Of a DNA stretch of 33,958 nucleotides, positions 25,992 through 33,958 are shown one piece after another; positions within the stretch are counted from its first letter, which is position 1, and the number at the start of each line of letters is the position of its first letter. A model generated the notes under the pieces. It worked only from the letters and a program-made list of their open reading frames with translations. It searched no databases and was not told where the DNA came from. The DNA comes from Terriglobia bacterium (GTDB lineage: Bacteria > Acidobacteriota > Terriglobia > Terriglobales > Acidobacteriaceae), in NCBI GenBank assembly GCA_020073385.1, contig JAIQFH010000094.1:1-33958 (forward strand), in the 5' to 3' direction. The position numbers and the translations under genes are program-made.

Positions 25992-28900
25992 TTAAGACCA
26001 CCAGCGGGCGCAATCAGCCAATGCCTTTGACACTTCTCGTACACTCGCCTTGCCGCCCAAGTATCCGATCACGGGTGCGAAACGTGCCAATTCGAGCGCG
26101 AATTCTGGTCTCGGATGAGAGTCAATTATGGGCAGAGTCTTGCTCCACAAATCGAGGACATACCGTCGGGACAAGGATAAGACAGCGGGAATGACTTCCG
26201 CGATAGCGTCAGCTCTATCGCCCGCGCGCTCGCGTCCGGATGCAGTAATCATCGACAACCCAGCGTCAACGGCCTTTTGAATACAAAACACACGGTCTGA
26301 CTCCGGTGCGTGTATGGCTAGGCTTGAATAAGCTTGAGCTGTACGAAGGTCGTCGCTGATCGTTGAGGCTATGTCCATGGCCGCATGCCAGCGACCCTTG
26401 GCAGCCAAGGCAGACGCCAGTCGCGCCCGTTCGCCTTGATAACTTCCTGACGACAAAACAGCACTCAGCTCCATGAGCAAGTCAGCCTCAGCATAAGTAG
26501 CAACTTGAGCAATAGGAATCACGCTGCGCTCGGGATTAGTTGTTGCCCATTCCCTGATTATTCGATGCGCCTTAATTTGATTGTCTCTTTCGAGGAGAGA
26601 GGCCAGCACGGTCATTGCCTTGGTGCGTACGGGTTCGTCAAGGTCGTGGATCAGTTGATAGGTACGGTTCTTACCGAGCAATGCCACACCGGAATATACA
26701 AGCTCGACGCCAATATGATCGCCAAACCGGGACTGAAACTGACGAATGCACCTTGCCGACATTTGTTCGCGTTCATCCCCTCGCAGGAGATCTACGAGCC
26801 TCGAGAAACCATTGGCTCGGTTGAGGCCCCAGAGCCCCTCGGCCCAACTGCAAAGCTCCCGCGTTACAAGCATACGAACAGGCGGTTCCAAGAATTTCGC
26901 CAGTGCGAGTCGCAAACGAACCAGTTCCTTCGTGTTTCCGACCGAACTCACGTAGAAATAGATTGTCGAGGCAACCTTGGGCTCCGGAGGGCAGTAGTCT
27001 GGTAGCCATCGGCAAACGGCCAACATGAAGCTTGGGTCGCCTAAGAAATCGACAAGTTTTTCCCACGCATTGCTTTCGTCATGCAAGGCTAAGGACCAAC
27101 GAGCCAACCAAATTTCATGTTCATCAGCGATGCGCTGACACAACCGCCACGCGCGCTGCAACAATGCGGGGGACAGGACCGATGACATCAGGCCGCATGC
27201 GACGCTGGTTGATTCTGTTGGTAGTCGGCTAGCCCAATCTAGTGCTCGATCGCCTTCCCCCAACTTTGACAAAGCGGCGGTCATCACTTCTGCAGCATTG
27301 TAGTCTTGGTTACGCAGGGCCCGATCGATTTCGATGTCGAGTTGCGACACCGAGAGATAGTCGGCGATTGCTAGGAGCGCAGTGGTCCGCGTTCGTTCAG
27401 AAAATGACTCGATGATAGATAATGCCTCCTCCACGTTTCCGAGTGCAGCCCATCGGGCGGCGATAGCTCGTCCAGTACTGTCATCTTGAGGTAGTTGTTC
27501 TAACAGGAATTCCTCGGAGCCAACCGAAATGAGACTGATCCCCGCCTCGCTTCGTCCTTCGGCCACGTTATACTCCCTCTGTATGAATTCCTGACGGGTG
27601 TTTTCAGGAAGATGCAAGGCAATAGCCGCAGCCGCTTCAGCCCGCAACTTCTCCCCCTTCATTTGGAGGACTAGGATCGCCGCTTCTTGGGCCTGGGCAC
27701 AATTGAGTTTTGGTGCCATCCCGACGAGCGCGGACCTTAGTGCTCCAGAGTCCTTGATCTCTCTGACCCAAACGAGTGCTTCGTCAACGAGATCCAACAT
27801 TGTCATGCGCTCGCAGAGTGCCGCTAACGCACCATCCTGATTGATTTGGTTCTTGAAGGCACACAGGGCTGACCGCACCGATCGGATAGCGCCCTCGCTC
27901 AGAAGGGGCGCCATGCGCTGTATGCCGTAGGACCGAAAATCTTCGTCGGTGAGGGCCAGAATCCTGTCGAGTGCAAGTTGTTCCTCACCAAGTTCCACCC
28001 ACCGCGGCAGTAGCCCGGTTAAGGCACGGGCCTTCTCATTTTCATCTTGAAACGCCATCACGTAAATAATGGCTTGCTCGAGCTGGTTGCGATTTAGGTA
28101 TCTGGCAAACTGCTGCAATCGATAAGACTGGAAACGTTCTTCAGGCAGAGTCTTCGCGCGGCGGAGAGCCTCGTCCAGTGCCTGTTCTGACCACGGACTC
28201 ATGGCCAGTTTCACGATCATGGCCAGTGTATCCATGTTTTGGGACATTCTTGAGATTTGGCTCGCGTGCTCTAGCGCACGAGCCGGTGACAACAGTCCAG
28301 CTTTGAAGAGCGCCTCGAATAGAGGTACGGGAATCTGATCAATGTGACTCTGCACCGACGACTGCATGACTGCGTAGCGCGTCATCCCACCCACGTCAGC
28401 GCTACTGCAAGTGTCGATTGCCTGCTCGGCCGCCGCCTGACAAAGTCGCATACCCTCGCGCAAGTCCGCGAGGTAGCCAGCAACCTGTTGCAGACGCTCT
28501 CGAACTTCGAACCAGACGTTCGTAGAATCCCGCTCGGCAATTAGTAGCTCATGAATATCCGCGACTCGCCCAGCTCGTTCGAGATGCCACAACAGGTGCT
28601 TGTGGATATAGCCGTCGTTCGGCAAGTGCGCCCAATCGTCGGCGCAATAGCTGGCGTAGGCTGCTAGTAGTTCTTGGTGTGCCTGTATGAACGAAATGTT
28701 AAGACCGCGAGGTGCGGGGCGCGTGAGAATCGTGCGCGAGAGGTCGCGAATCATGTCATGCATTTGATATGCCGTCGTAAGAGTAGAGTCGTTGTTGTGC
28801 GCTATCTGCCGAAGCAACAGGGCTTCGCTCCACAGCGCCTCAAGCCACAATTCAGCGGTGACGCTCGGTACCCGCCAAAGATTCGCGGCGACGCTGCCAG

Positions 28901-30425
28901 TGATGAGTACATCTTCGAAGAGAGTACTCAGAGCGAGGAACGCTCTCCAGAGTGATTCGCTGTCCGCGCGCAGGGCCTTCAGACTAACCTGCAACGACGC
29001 CTCTAGCTTTATGTCGCCTTTTATGCGGTCATGAGCATCCTCAAGCGCCTCAAGCCCTCTGGTTTCGCTCTCGAGATCTTGTGCAAGCTTCACCCACGCC
29101 AATCCGGCCTTTGCACGCACCGCTGCCAAGTGCAAGGCTAGTGGTACGTAACCGACTTCGGCAGCCACTAGGAGCGCTTGGACGCGTTCTCCATCCGGCA
29201 TGCTGCGCGCCAAGCGAGTCTCGAATAGGGAAAGTGCTTCACCCTCGGACATAGCTGGCACCTCGCAAAGGGCGGCCTTGACTTTGTCCGCTACACTCCG
29301 GCGCCGCGTCGTGAGCAAGACGTGAGATCCCGGCCCGCCGGCCAAAAATGGAGAAACGTCTTCCGGAGACCAGACATCGTCAATGATGAGCAGACAAACT
29401 CGGCCTTCAAGCAGCTGAATGAGTTTTGCGGATGCGCTTGGTACCGGAAGCCGTTCCGCCGGATACCCGAGTGCCGAGAGCCACGAGATTAGGGCGCCAG
29501 CAATGTCAGGGGACTGTCCGAGAGTCGTCCACATCACCGCATCGGGGAATCGACTGCGAATAAATGGATCCGTGACGACATGAGCTACCAACGTGGTCTT
29601 ACCGAAACCCGGACCGCCCTGCACAGCCGACAGGGGGAGGCCTTCCTTTACCGCGCCGCTCAACCGTCCGACCAGCCAGTCATATGCGGCGCTGCGACGC
29701 ACGACGTTTTCCGGCGGCGCTGGAACTCCGTACCACAAGCGGCGCGATGGTGACAGCTGCGCCTGACGCATAGCCCACTGCGCGTTTTGGTAATGGTATT
29801 TCCTTTGTTCCTCGATCAAGTTTGGGAGAAGCTGCAGGATTAGCTCTGTGCGAACCGCCATTCCGCCGATGTCTTGGGTCGGATCCTTAGTGCGTTTCAC
29901 CATTCCGCATACAGTGCCTGTACGGAGGTTAAGAACCGGGGCACCACTAAATCCCCCCAGGACTTGAGCATTTGTCATCTTGATTAGGTGATGGGAAGGT
30001 GAACCCGGTTTGTACCGGCTCGATCCCTCACAAACTGGGATCAGAGAATCGCCGCCGGGACGCTCTGGAGGATAGCCCCAGACGTACAGCTTGTCATGAA
30101 TCTCGAATTCATTGCCCAGTAATACACAAGGGGCTTGCACTGGCTCGACGGTTACGAGGGCAACGTCAGGAAAGACGGTGGCGTTTTCACCAATCGGGCA
30201 TGGTTCAGGAAAAATCTGCCTCAGGTTCCCTACCAGTTCAAAATCCTGTCCAAATACTTCAATGGGCTGGCCTTCAGCACGAGGCAATTGGAGAACATGC
30301 GCGCACGTAGCAATTAGGCCAGGCGCTACGAAGAACCCCGTGCCTGTATAAGGACCGCGACGGAGGCGTACCGTGCACTGCTCCAACCAGTGGAGCAAAG
30401 ATCCGGAACTGGTTCCATCATTCAC
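25992..30425 (-). CDS. STAND protein: trypsin-like protease, NB-ARC NTPase, long helical-repeat sensor
   Basis: 1477 residues. Residues about 20-200 form a trypsin-like serine protease with a visible triad: His 43 (ATCAHVL), Asp 87 (FPDVALV), Ser 160 (LGGFSGAPVL). The NB-ARC NTPase follows: Walker A QGGPGFGKTTLVAHV (Lys 276), Walker B VCLLIIDDVW (Asp 349-350), HVLLTTRRRSV, and VPLALHLAAVRA, like the plant and Apaf-1 GLPL motif. From about 640 to the end there are degenerate alpha-helical repeats (for example EQLALDRILALTDEDFRSYG), a likely ligand sensor. In this family, ligand binding is thought to drive NTP-dependent oligomerisation that unleashes the effector, here proteolysis. The GTG start shares one base with the stop of the upstream Trypco1-like gene (TAGTG). 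Confidence 0.92.
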   Translation of the reverse strand: MNDGTSSGSLLHWLEQCTVRLRRGPYTGTGFFVAPGLIATCAHVLQLPRAEGQPIEVFGQDFELVGNLRQIFPEPCPIGENATVFPDVALVTVEPVQAPCVLLGNEFEIHDKLYVWGYPPERPGGDSLIPVCEGSSRYKPGSPSHHLIKMTNAQVLGGFSGAPVLNLRTGTVCGMVKRTKDPTQDIGGMAVRTELILQLLPNLIEEQRKYHYQNAQWAMRQAQLSPSRRLWYGVPAPPENVVRRSAAYDWLVGRLSGAVKEGLPLSAVQGGPGFGKTTLVAHVVTDPFIRSRFPDAVMWTTLGQSPDIAGALISWLSALGYPAERLPVPSASAKLIQLLEGRVCLLIIDDVWSPEDVSPFLAGGPGSHVLLTTRRRSVADKVKAALCEVPAMSEGEALSLFETRLARSMPDGERVQALLVAAEVGYVPLALHLAAVRAKAGLAWVKLAQDLESETRGLEALEDAHDRIKGDIKLEASLQVSLKALRADSESLWRAFLALSTLFEDVLITGSVAANLWRVPSVTAELWLEALWSEALLLRQIAHNNDSTLTTAYQMHDMIRDLSRTILTRPAPRGLNISFIQAHQELLAAYASYCADDWAHLPNDGYIHKHLLWHLERAGRVADIHELLIAERDSTNVWFEVRERLQQVAGYLADLREGMRLCQAAAEQAIDTCSSADVGGMTRYAVMQSSVQSHIDQIPVPLFEALFKAGLLSPARALEHASQISRMSQNMDTLAMIVKLAMSPWSEQALDEALRRAKTLPEERFQSYRLQQFARYLNRNQLEQAIIYVMAFQDENEKARALTGLLPRWVELGEEQLALDRILALTDEDFRSYGIQRMAPLLSEGAIRSVRSALCAFKNQINQDGALAALCERMTMLDLVDEALVWVREIKDSGALRSALVGMAPKLNCAQAQEAAILVLQMKGEKLRAEAAAAIALHLPENTRQEFIQREYNVAEGRSEAGISLISVGSEEFLLEQLPQDDSTGRAIAARWAALGNVEEALSIIESFSERTRTTALLAIADYLSVSQLDIEIDRALRNQDYNAAEVMTAALSKLGEGDRALDWASRLPTESTSVACGLMSSVLSPALLQRAWRLCQRIADEHEIWLARWSLALHDESNAWEKLVDFLGDPSFMLAVCRWLPDYCPPEPKVASTIYFYVSSVGNTKELVRLRLALAKFLEPPVRMLVTRELCSWAEGLWGLNRANGFSRLVDLLRGDEREQMSARCIRQFQSRFGDHIGVELVYSGVALLGKNRTYQLIHDLDEPVRTKAMTVLASLLERDNQIKAHRIIREWATTNPERSVIPIAQVATYAEADLLMELSAVLSSGSYQGERARLASALAAKGRWHAAMDIASTISDDLRTAQAYSSLAIHAPESDRVFCIQKAVDAGLSMITASGRERAGDRADAIAEVIPAVLSLSRRYVLDLWSKTLPIIDSHPRPEFALELARFAPVIGYLGGKASVREVSKALADCARWWS

Positions 30426-30757
30426 TAAGTCACCTTTTTCTCCCAGGTCAATGAGACCTTCACGTTGCCTTTGCCACTACCCTTCACTAGCAGCGAACTG
30501 AGCTTCCCGGGCTCAACCACTATCTCAAGACCGAATTCGATCTCGAACTTGGTGGGTGCCACCTTCTCAACCGATGATCGCAGTGTTTCAGAAATGCTTT
30601 CGATCGCTGGGCCAAGACTGTAAAGAGGAAGCGCTTCGACTATGCCTTCCTCCGCTACTACATCTTGCTCAGCCCCACCTGTAAGAGAGGTTGCTTCTAC
30701 CTGCAATTCAAAACCATTCGGTAGAGTCGCACGAACGATTCGTAAGGATCTTTCCAT
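30425..30757 (-). CDS. Trypco1-like (trypsin-co-occurring domain) small protein
   Basis: 110 residues from the ATG at 30757 with a strong ribosome site (AGGAGG, 30764-30769). The C-terminal half (APTKFEIEFGLEIVVEPGKL, then GKGNVKVSLTWEKK) matches the pattern I know for Trypco1, a small beta-rich domain described computationally next to trypsin-containing conflict systems (Kaur, Burroughs, Iyer and Aravind). The N-terminal half (SLRIVRATLPNGFELQVEAT) is also beta-rich. It overlaps the trypsin-STAND gene by one base, a typical two-gene unit. Function is unknown; it may be a protease partner, inhibitor or substrate. Confidence 0.85.
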   Translation of the reverse strand: MERSLRIVRATLPNGFELQVEATSLTGGAEQDVVAEEGIVEALPLYSLGPAIESISETLRSSVEKVAPTKFEIEFGLEIVVEPGKLSSLLVKGSGKGNVKVSLTWEKKVT

Positions 30758-30769
30758 TGTCCCTCCTAT

Positions 30770-31095
30770 GGGGCATCATCTTATCGCAAGATCGAGAGGT
30801 TAGTAGATGCGGTCCGGCGGAGATTGTACTGCTCAAACTTTCCCAGGTCTGTTCGGTACCCCCAGTTGGGGTATTGACGGAGTCGGGGAATAATGCCAAA
30901 GTGATAACTGAGATCTAGCAATGATGCGCACACCCCATACCGATTGCTTACCGGCCACGTTTACGTGGCCAGGAGCGGGCAAAGGTACGTTCATGTAACC
31001 GGGGGCACATCAGCAGCGCATAGTCTTTCTGAGCCTCCGATACAAATCGGGGCCTTTGGTTTTTATGGCGTGTTTTCACCAACACGCAGACAGGA
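30770..31095. promoter_or_regulatory. Intergenic region upstream of the Trypco1-STAND operon with two perfect palindromes
   Basis: No gene is convincing here. Two inverted repeats stand out: TACCCC-CAGTT-GGGGTA (30857-30873) and GGCCACGT-TT-ACGTGGCC (30953-30970), an 8-bp stem with a 2-base centre. The second looks more like a dimeric regulator's operator than a terminator because no T-run follows. A GATAAG-like -10 is possible on the minus strand close to the start codon, but a promoter is not claimed with confidence. Confidence 0.4.
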
Positions 31096-31167
31096 TGCGG
31101 CGTCGTTTAACGGCCAGGATGCGGCCCTTTCAAGGCTGAGATGGGAGCTCGATTCTCCTCGCTGCTA
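31096..31167 (+). tRNA. tRNA-Glu(UUC)-like sequence, possibly degenerate
   Basis: 72 bases fold as a full cloverleaf. Acceptor TGCGGCG/CGCTGCT (first pair T-T mismatched, one G-T), bases 8-9 TC, D-arm GTT/GAT with GG in the loop, anticodon stem CGGCC/GGCTG with loop CTTTCAA (anticodon TTC, Glu), a 4-base variable loop, T-stem GGGAG/CTCCT with loop CTCGATT, and discriminator A. The layout matches bacterial tRNA-Glu. Oddities are C instead of T at position 54, the first-pair mismatch and no encoded CCA (AACC follows). It may be a diverged tRNA, a pseudo-tRNA, or the tRNA used for integration of the island. No duplicated 3' half was found in the window. Confidence 0.6.
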
Positions 31168-31208
31168 ACCTCCTTGTGAGTTGACGTGTGGGTGCACTGC
31201 CCATGAAC

Positions 31209-31295
31209 CTAGGCGGTCTTCTTCCCCGCCTTCACTTTTGCCCACCGCGCCCTCTGCGCCGCTGCGATCTTCCTCCGCGCAGCTGCTGAGAGCGT
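31209..31295 (-). pseudogene. Duplicated 3' fragment of the small AAAQRARWAKV protein gene
   Basis: The minus strand reads SAAARRKIAAAQRARWAKVK followed by AGKKTA and TAG at 31209-31211. It is nearly the same as the end of the intact gene at 32870-33187 and has the same orientation. Only the last about 28 codons remain. The two copies lie on either side of the broken kinase/TolB gene, so the segment between them may have been inserted or duplicated. Confidence 0.7.
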
Positions 31296-31448
31296 TTCGA
31301 CACGCGAAGATTAGGTTTGAGCTTGGCGAGGTTGGAATCGCAAACTCTATAAACAGTGTGCGCAATTTGACTCAGCGATCAAGCTGCCCTTAACATCGAG
31401 CCGCACTGATCCCATTGGCCCGATTAATTATCTCTGCGCGGAGCCCGC

Positions 31449-32818
31449 ATGATTGGCCAGACCATTTCGCACTATCGCATCGTCGAGAAGCTCGGCGGTG
31501 GCGGGATGGGTGTGGTCTACAAAGCGGAGGACACCGAACTCGGCGGTTCGTCGCACTGAAGTTCCTTCCTGTTGACGTTGCCCAGAGTCCACAAGCCCTG
31601 GAGCGTCTCCGCCGTGAAGCACGTGCCGCCTCTGCCTTGAATCATCCGAATATCTGCACGATTTACGAGATTGGGAAGCAGGACCGTCAGTCCTTTCTTG
31701 TCATGGAGTTTCTGGATGGCGTCACGCTCAAGCACCGGATAGGCGGACGTCCTATCGACGGCGAATCCATTCTTTCGCTGGCCATCGAAATCGCCGATGC
31801 GCTCGATACCGCCCATGGTGCTGGCATTGTGCACCGCGACATCAAACCGGCCAACATTTTTGTAACCAAGCGGGGACATGCCAAGATCCTGGATTTTGGC
31901 TTGGCGAAGATAACTCAGCCCATCGGCACTCCCCCATCTGAAGCAACGCCGGATGGAAAGAAACTTCTCGTGGAGGGCGGCGTTCTCCGTTCAGAGCTCG
32001 TTCAATACGACCAACGATCGAGGCAGCTTGTTCCCTTCCTGTCCGGGATCTCGGCTAATTCTCTGGACTTCTCGCGAGATGGCAAATGGGTCGTTTATGT
32101 CTCTCAGCCTGACTTGGTGCTGTGGCGCAGCCGCATCGACGGTACTGAGCGCTTGCAACTCACCTCTCCCCCCGTGATCCCAATCGTGCCGCGCTGGTCT
32201 CCCGACGGAGCACAAATTGTGTACACCGATGCCCAACATGGCAGGCCCTGGAGAAATCTCCTCGTGTCCACGCAAGGTGGACCGGCCACTGAGATGTATC
32301 CCGAAAATGACTACCAGGTCGACCCCACCTGGTCGCCAGACGGCCATCAGATAGCTTACGGACGCACACCGTGGATACCCTATTCCACATCAGTAACTGA
32401 TATTCGAATCTTCGACTTGGCAACCAAAAAAGTCACAGTTGTCCCGGGATCACAAGATCTTTTTGGTCCGCGTTGGTCGCCGGACGGTCAGCATATCCTG
32501 GGCGTTTCCACCGATGCCACTAAGGTCTTTTTGTTCAATGTCAAAACGCAGAAATGGTCGCCTTGGACTATCGTCTCGGGCGTCATGAACGCTCCGGCCT
32601 GGTCGCGAGATAGCGAATATTTGTACTTCGAGAATCAAGGCGGAGAGCAGCCCGGATATCGACGCATAAAAGTGGGCGAGAGTCGTTCTGAGTTTCTCTT
32701 CGATCTGAAAAATCTGCACCGCGACTGGTGGTCCGGTATCACCCCCGACAACGTCCCGCTCTTCGCCCGTGATATCAGCACCGACGAAATCTACGCCCTC
32801 GATGTCGACTTACCGTAG
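31449..32818 (+). pseudogene. Ser/Thr kinase fused to a TolB-like propeller, broken by a frameshift and an internal deletion
   Basis: From the ATG at 31449 (GGAG 6 nt upstream) the frame reads MIGQTISHYRIVEKLGGGGM then GVVYKAEDTELG and stops at a TGA about 105 bases in. The next frame, open to 32818, continues at once with RFVALKFLPVDVAQ, so one base (a C of a CCGG) is missing near 31542. The kinase then shows NHPNICTIYEIG, IVHRDIKPANIFV and KILDFGLAKI, but breaks off straight after DFG. The APE segment, C-lobe, membrane helix and first propeller blades are absent. It resumes with SEATPDGKKLLVEGG and TolB/WD40-like blades (RWSPDGAQIVYTD, TWSPDGHQIAYGR, RWSPDGQHILGV). Intact relatives have about 850-900 residues, a membrane-anchored kinase with an extracytoplasmic propeller. 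Function is lost. Confidence 0.85.
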
Positions 32819-32869
32819 CAGTACGAATGTCCATCCCCAATTCTGGGATGCGCAAAATCTCTCAGACAA

Positions 32870-33187
32870 TCAAGCCCTCTTCTTCGCCGCCTTCACCTTT
32901 GCCCATCGCGCCCGTTGCGCAGCGGCAATCTTCCTTCGCGCAGCTGCCGAGAGTGTCCGCTTACCTCGGATAGGAACAACCTTCGCCTTCTCCCGAACCT
33001 TTGCCCAACGCGCTCTTTGGGCAGCCGCGATCCTCGCCCGAGCTGACGCGGATAACTTTCTGGCGCCCGTCCCCTCGCGGTAGGTCTTGCCGAACGCTGC
33101 AAGCGCAGCGCCGATGCGATGAAGCTCCTTGGTCAGCCGATCTTGTTCCTTCTTTAGAAGACGGACCACTCCCGCCAAATTGGACAT
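32870..33187 (-). CDS. Small basic protein with repeated AAAQRARWAKV motifs
   Basis: 105 residues from the ATG at 33187, chosen because GAGGGGG lies about 7 nt upstream; the open frame reaches 33256. An N-terminal helix with coiled-coil-like spacing (LAGVVRLLKKEQDRLTKELH) is followed by two near-copies of S-A-x-A-R-x-x-I-A-A-A-Q-R-A-R-W-A-K-V separated by a basic linker, and a Lys-rich end (KVKAAKKRA). The repeat looks like a short DNA-binding helix of the kind seen in bacterial histone-H1-like or AT-hook-like proteins; I recall such proteins as common in Acidobacteria. Function is unproven. A fragment of the gene is repeated at 31209-31295. Confidence 0.75.
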   Translation of the reverse strand: MSNLAGVVRLLKKEQDRLTKELHRIGAALAAFGKTYREGTGARKLSASARARIAAAQRARWAKVREKAKVVPIRGKRTLSAAARRKIAAAQRARWAKVKAAKKRA

Positions 33188-33363
33188 TGAGTTCCCCCTC
33201 GCGAGGGATTCTATCAAAGCGGCGTGATTTTGAACGTCGGTCTTGCATGGATCCAACCGAGTAACAGATTACTGTCCCTATGATTGTTCTTTTTTTCTTG
33301 CCCCAGTGCACCTCCGTCACCTTTCAGCGACGCAGGCCTCGGCCCTAGTCTTTCTACACAGCC

Positions 33364-33825
33364 ATGACCTCAATCAACTCCCCTCAGCGTCAACGACGGC
33401 GGGACATCCGCTACCCTCTACATCTGCCGGTCTTAGTCAACCTAGCCGATAAGGAAATCCTTACCCGATCTGAGAATGTCAGCCTGGGTGGCATTCTGTT
33501 GTCCAGCGCCGTCACGATCCCGGAAGATTCTGCAGTAGGCGTGGATGTTGGAGTTGCGCATCCGAGCCAGCTTGGCACTCTATTGACTGCTCGCGGCAAA
33601 GTAGTTCGCGTGCAGACGAGACCCAGTGGAGATTTGGCCGTAGCCGTCCAATTGGAGCGTCCTTTCAAGATACCTCTCCAAAAGCTGAACAAAAGGTCCA
33701 GCTCCAAAGGAAAGGGATCACCGTTTCTCGAAGGAAGGCTTAGCAGCCCGTGGCGGAACTGCTTATGTTTCGTGACCTGTGACAAAGCCTGCGGCAACGC
33801 GAAGATGATCCGAGGCGCTGACTAA
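33364..33825 (+). CDS. PilZ-domain protein (putative c-di-GMP receptor)
   Basis: 153 residues. The N-terminus carries the two PilZ binding motifs: RRRDIRYPLHLPV (RxxxR) and ENVSLGGILL (N/DxSxxG), followed by beta strands (LLTARGKVVRVQTRPSGDLA, VAVQLERPF) that complete the barrel by residue about 105. The remaining 45 residues (Lys/Ser-rich, then WRNCLCFVTCDKACG) are unlike the domain and may be a real tail or read-through into unrelated sequence. PilZ proteins bind c-di-GMP and control motility or polysaccharide production. It is divergent from the small basic protein gene, with a shared promoter region at 33188-33363. Confidence 0.85.
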   Translation: MTSINSPQRQRRRDIRYPLHLPVLVNLADKEILTRSENVSLGGILLSSAVTIPEDSAVGVDVGVAHPSQLGTLLTARGKVVRVQTRPSGDLAVAVQLERPFKIPLQKLNKRSSSKGKGSPFLEGRLSSPWRNCLCFVTCDKACGNAKMIRGAD

Positions 33826-33958
33826 CAGGGGCAGTAAATCGTCGGGCCAGTGAAATTGCGGTCATCAGGCACATCACAAAGCGCAAGAGTCGCGAAACTG
33901 CCTGTCCCGCACGATTTCTCAGTTCCCGCGGCGTTCCCGCTCCCAGCAATTTGCGCAG

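Noticed and set aside
33740..33949. 69-codon minus-strand frame at the right edge
   Set aside because: It overlaps the PilZ protein tail and has no recognisable feature; too little sequence to judge.
1..33958. CRISPR array
   Set aside because: No set of regularly spaced direct repeats of 24-40 bases was seen; the only tandem repeats are the short iteron-like units and coding repeats.

Overview
The window looks like a chromosomal segment of an Acidobacteriota-type soil bacterium. This is inferred from the gene families, not from a marker gene: a secreted protein opening like the acidobacterial VWFA-related domain, a huge YD-repeat protein of the 'GNL...IPI..KPGRGTTF' type, a Ser/Thr kinase joined to a TolB-like propeller, a small protein with AAAQRARWAKV motifs, a PilZ protein, and excisionase-like HTH proteins of the 'GRLPSFKIGTSVRF' type.

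Region 1 (1-3979, minus strand) holds ordinary metabolism: the N-terminal part of a PPK2 polyphosphate kinase that runs off the left edge, a secreted TIM-barrel glycoside-hydrolase-like protein, a frameshifted relic of a glycine-zipper protein, and the C-terminal part of a glycogen phosphorylase. Region 2 (3982-5037) is a complete IS630-family element whose transposase needs a -1 frameshift. It sits exactly where two divergent genes have both lost their 5' ends: glycogen phosphorylase on the left and a YD-repeat/RHS gene on the right. This marks a rearrangement junction, or an assembly join. Region 3 (5040-16450, plus strand) is a run of cell-envelope or secreted genes: RHS, a secreted VWFA-related-like protein, an O-antigen-ligase-like membrane protein, a coupled TPR protein, and a large secreted alpha/beta hydrolase with Cys in the nucleophile elbow.

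Region 4 (about 16650-31170) is an accessory island. Its left side carries three excisionase-type HTH sequences in the same orientation, two broken and one intact, around a monofunctional transglycosylase gene (mtgA). Then comes a P4-type primase-helicase coupled to a winged-helix-like protein. The 3' end of the primase overlaps two opposed clusters of GTAACGCC-like repeats around an A+T-rich spacer, a candidate replication origin. The cargo looks like defence: (a) a Ser/Thr kinase overlapping by 8 bp with a SAMHD1-like HD phosphohydrolase; (b) the 3' relic of a DUF2075/Schlafen-group-3-type helicase; (c) a two-gene unit of a Trypco1-like protein and a 1477-residue trypsin-NB-ARC-repeat STAND protein. 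A tRNA-Glu(UUC)-like sequence lies upstream of the last unit. No integrase is visible.

Region 5 (31200-33958) has a duplicated gene fragment, a broken kinase/TolB gene (a frameshift and a large internal deletion), the intact small basic protein, and a PilZ protein.

The most promising candidate for an undescribed system is the kinase + SAMHD1-like HD pair at 22134-24915. It suggests a kinase-controlled dNTP-depleting (or other nucleotide-hydrolysing) defence module, next to a trypsin-STAND system on a satellite-like island. All family calls here are by eye from motifs; no database search was run.
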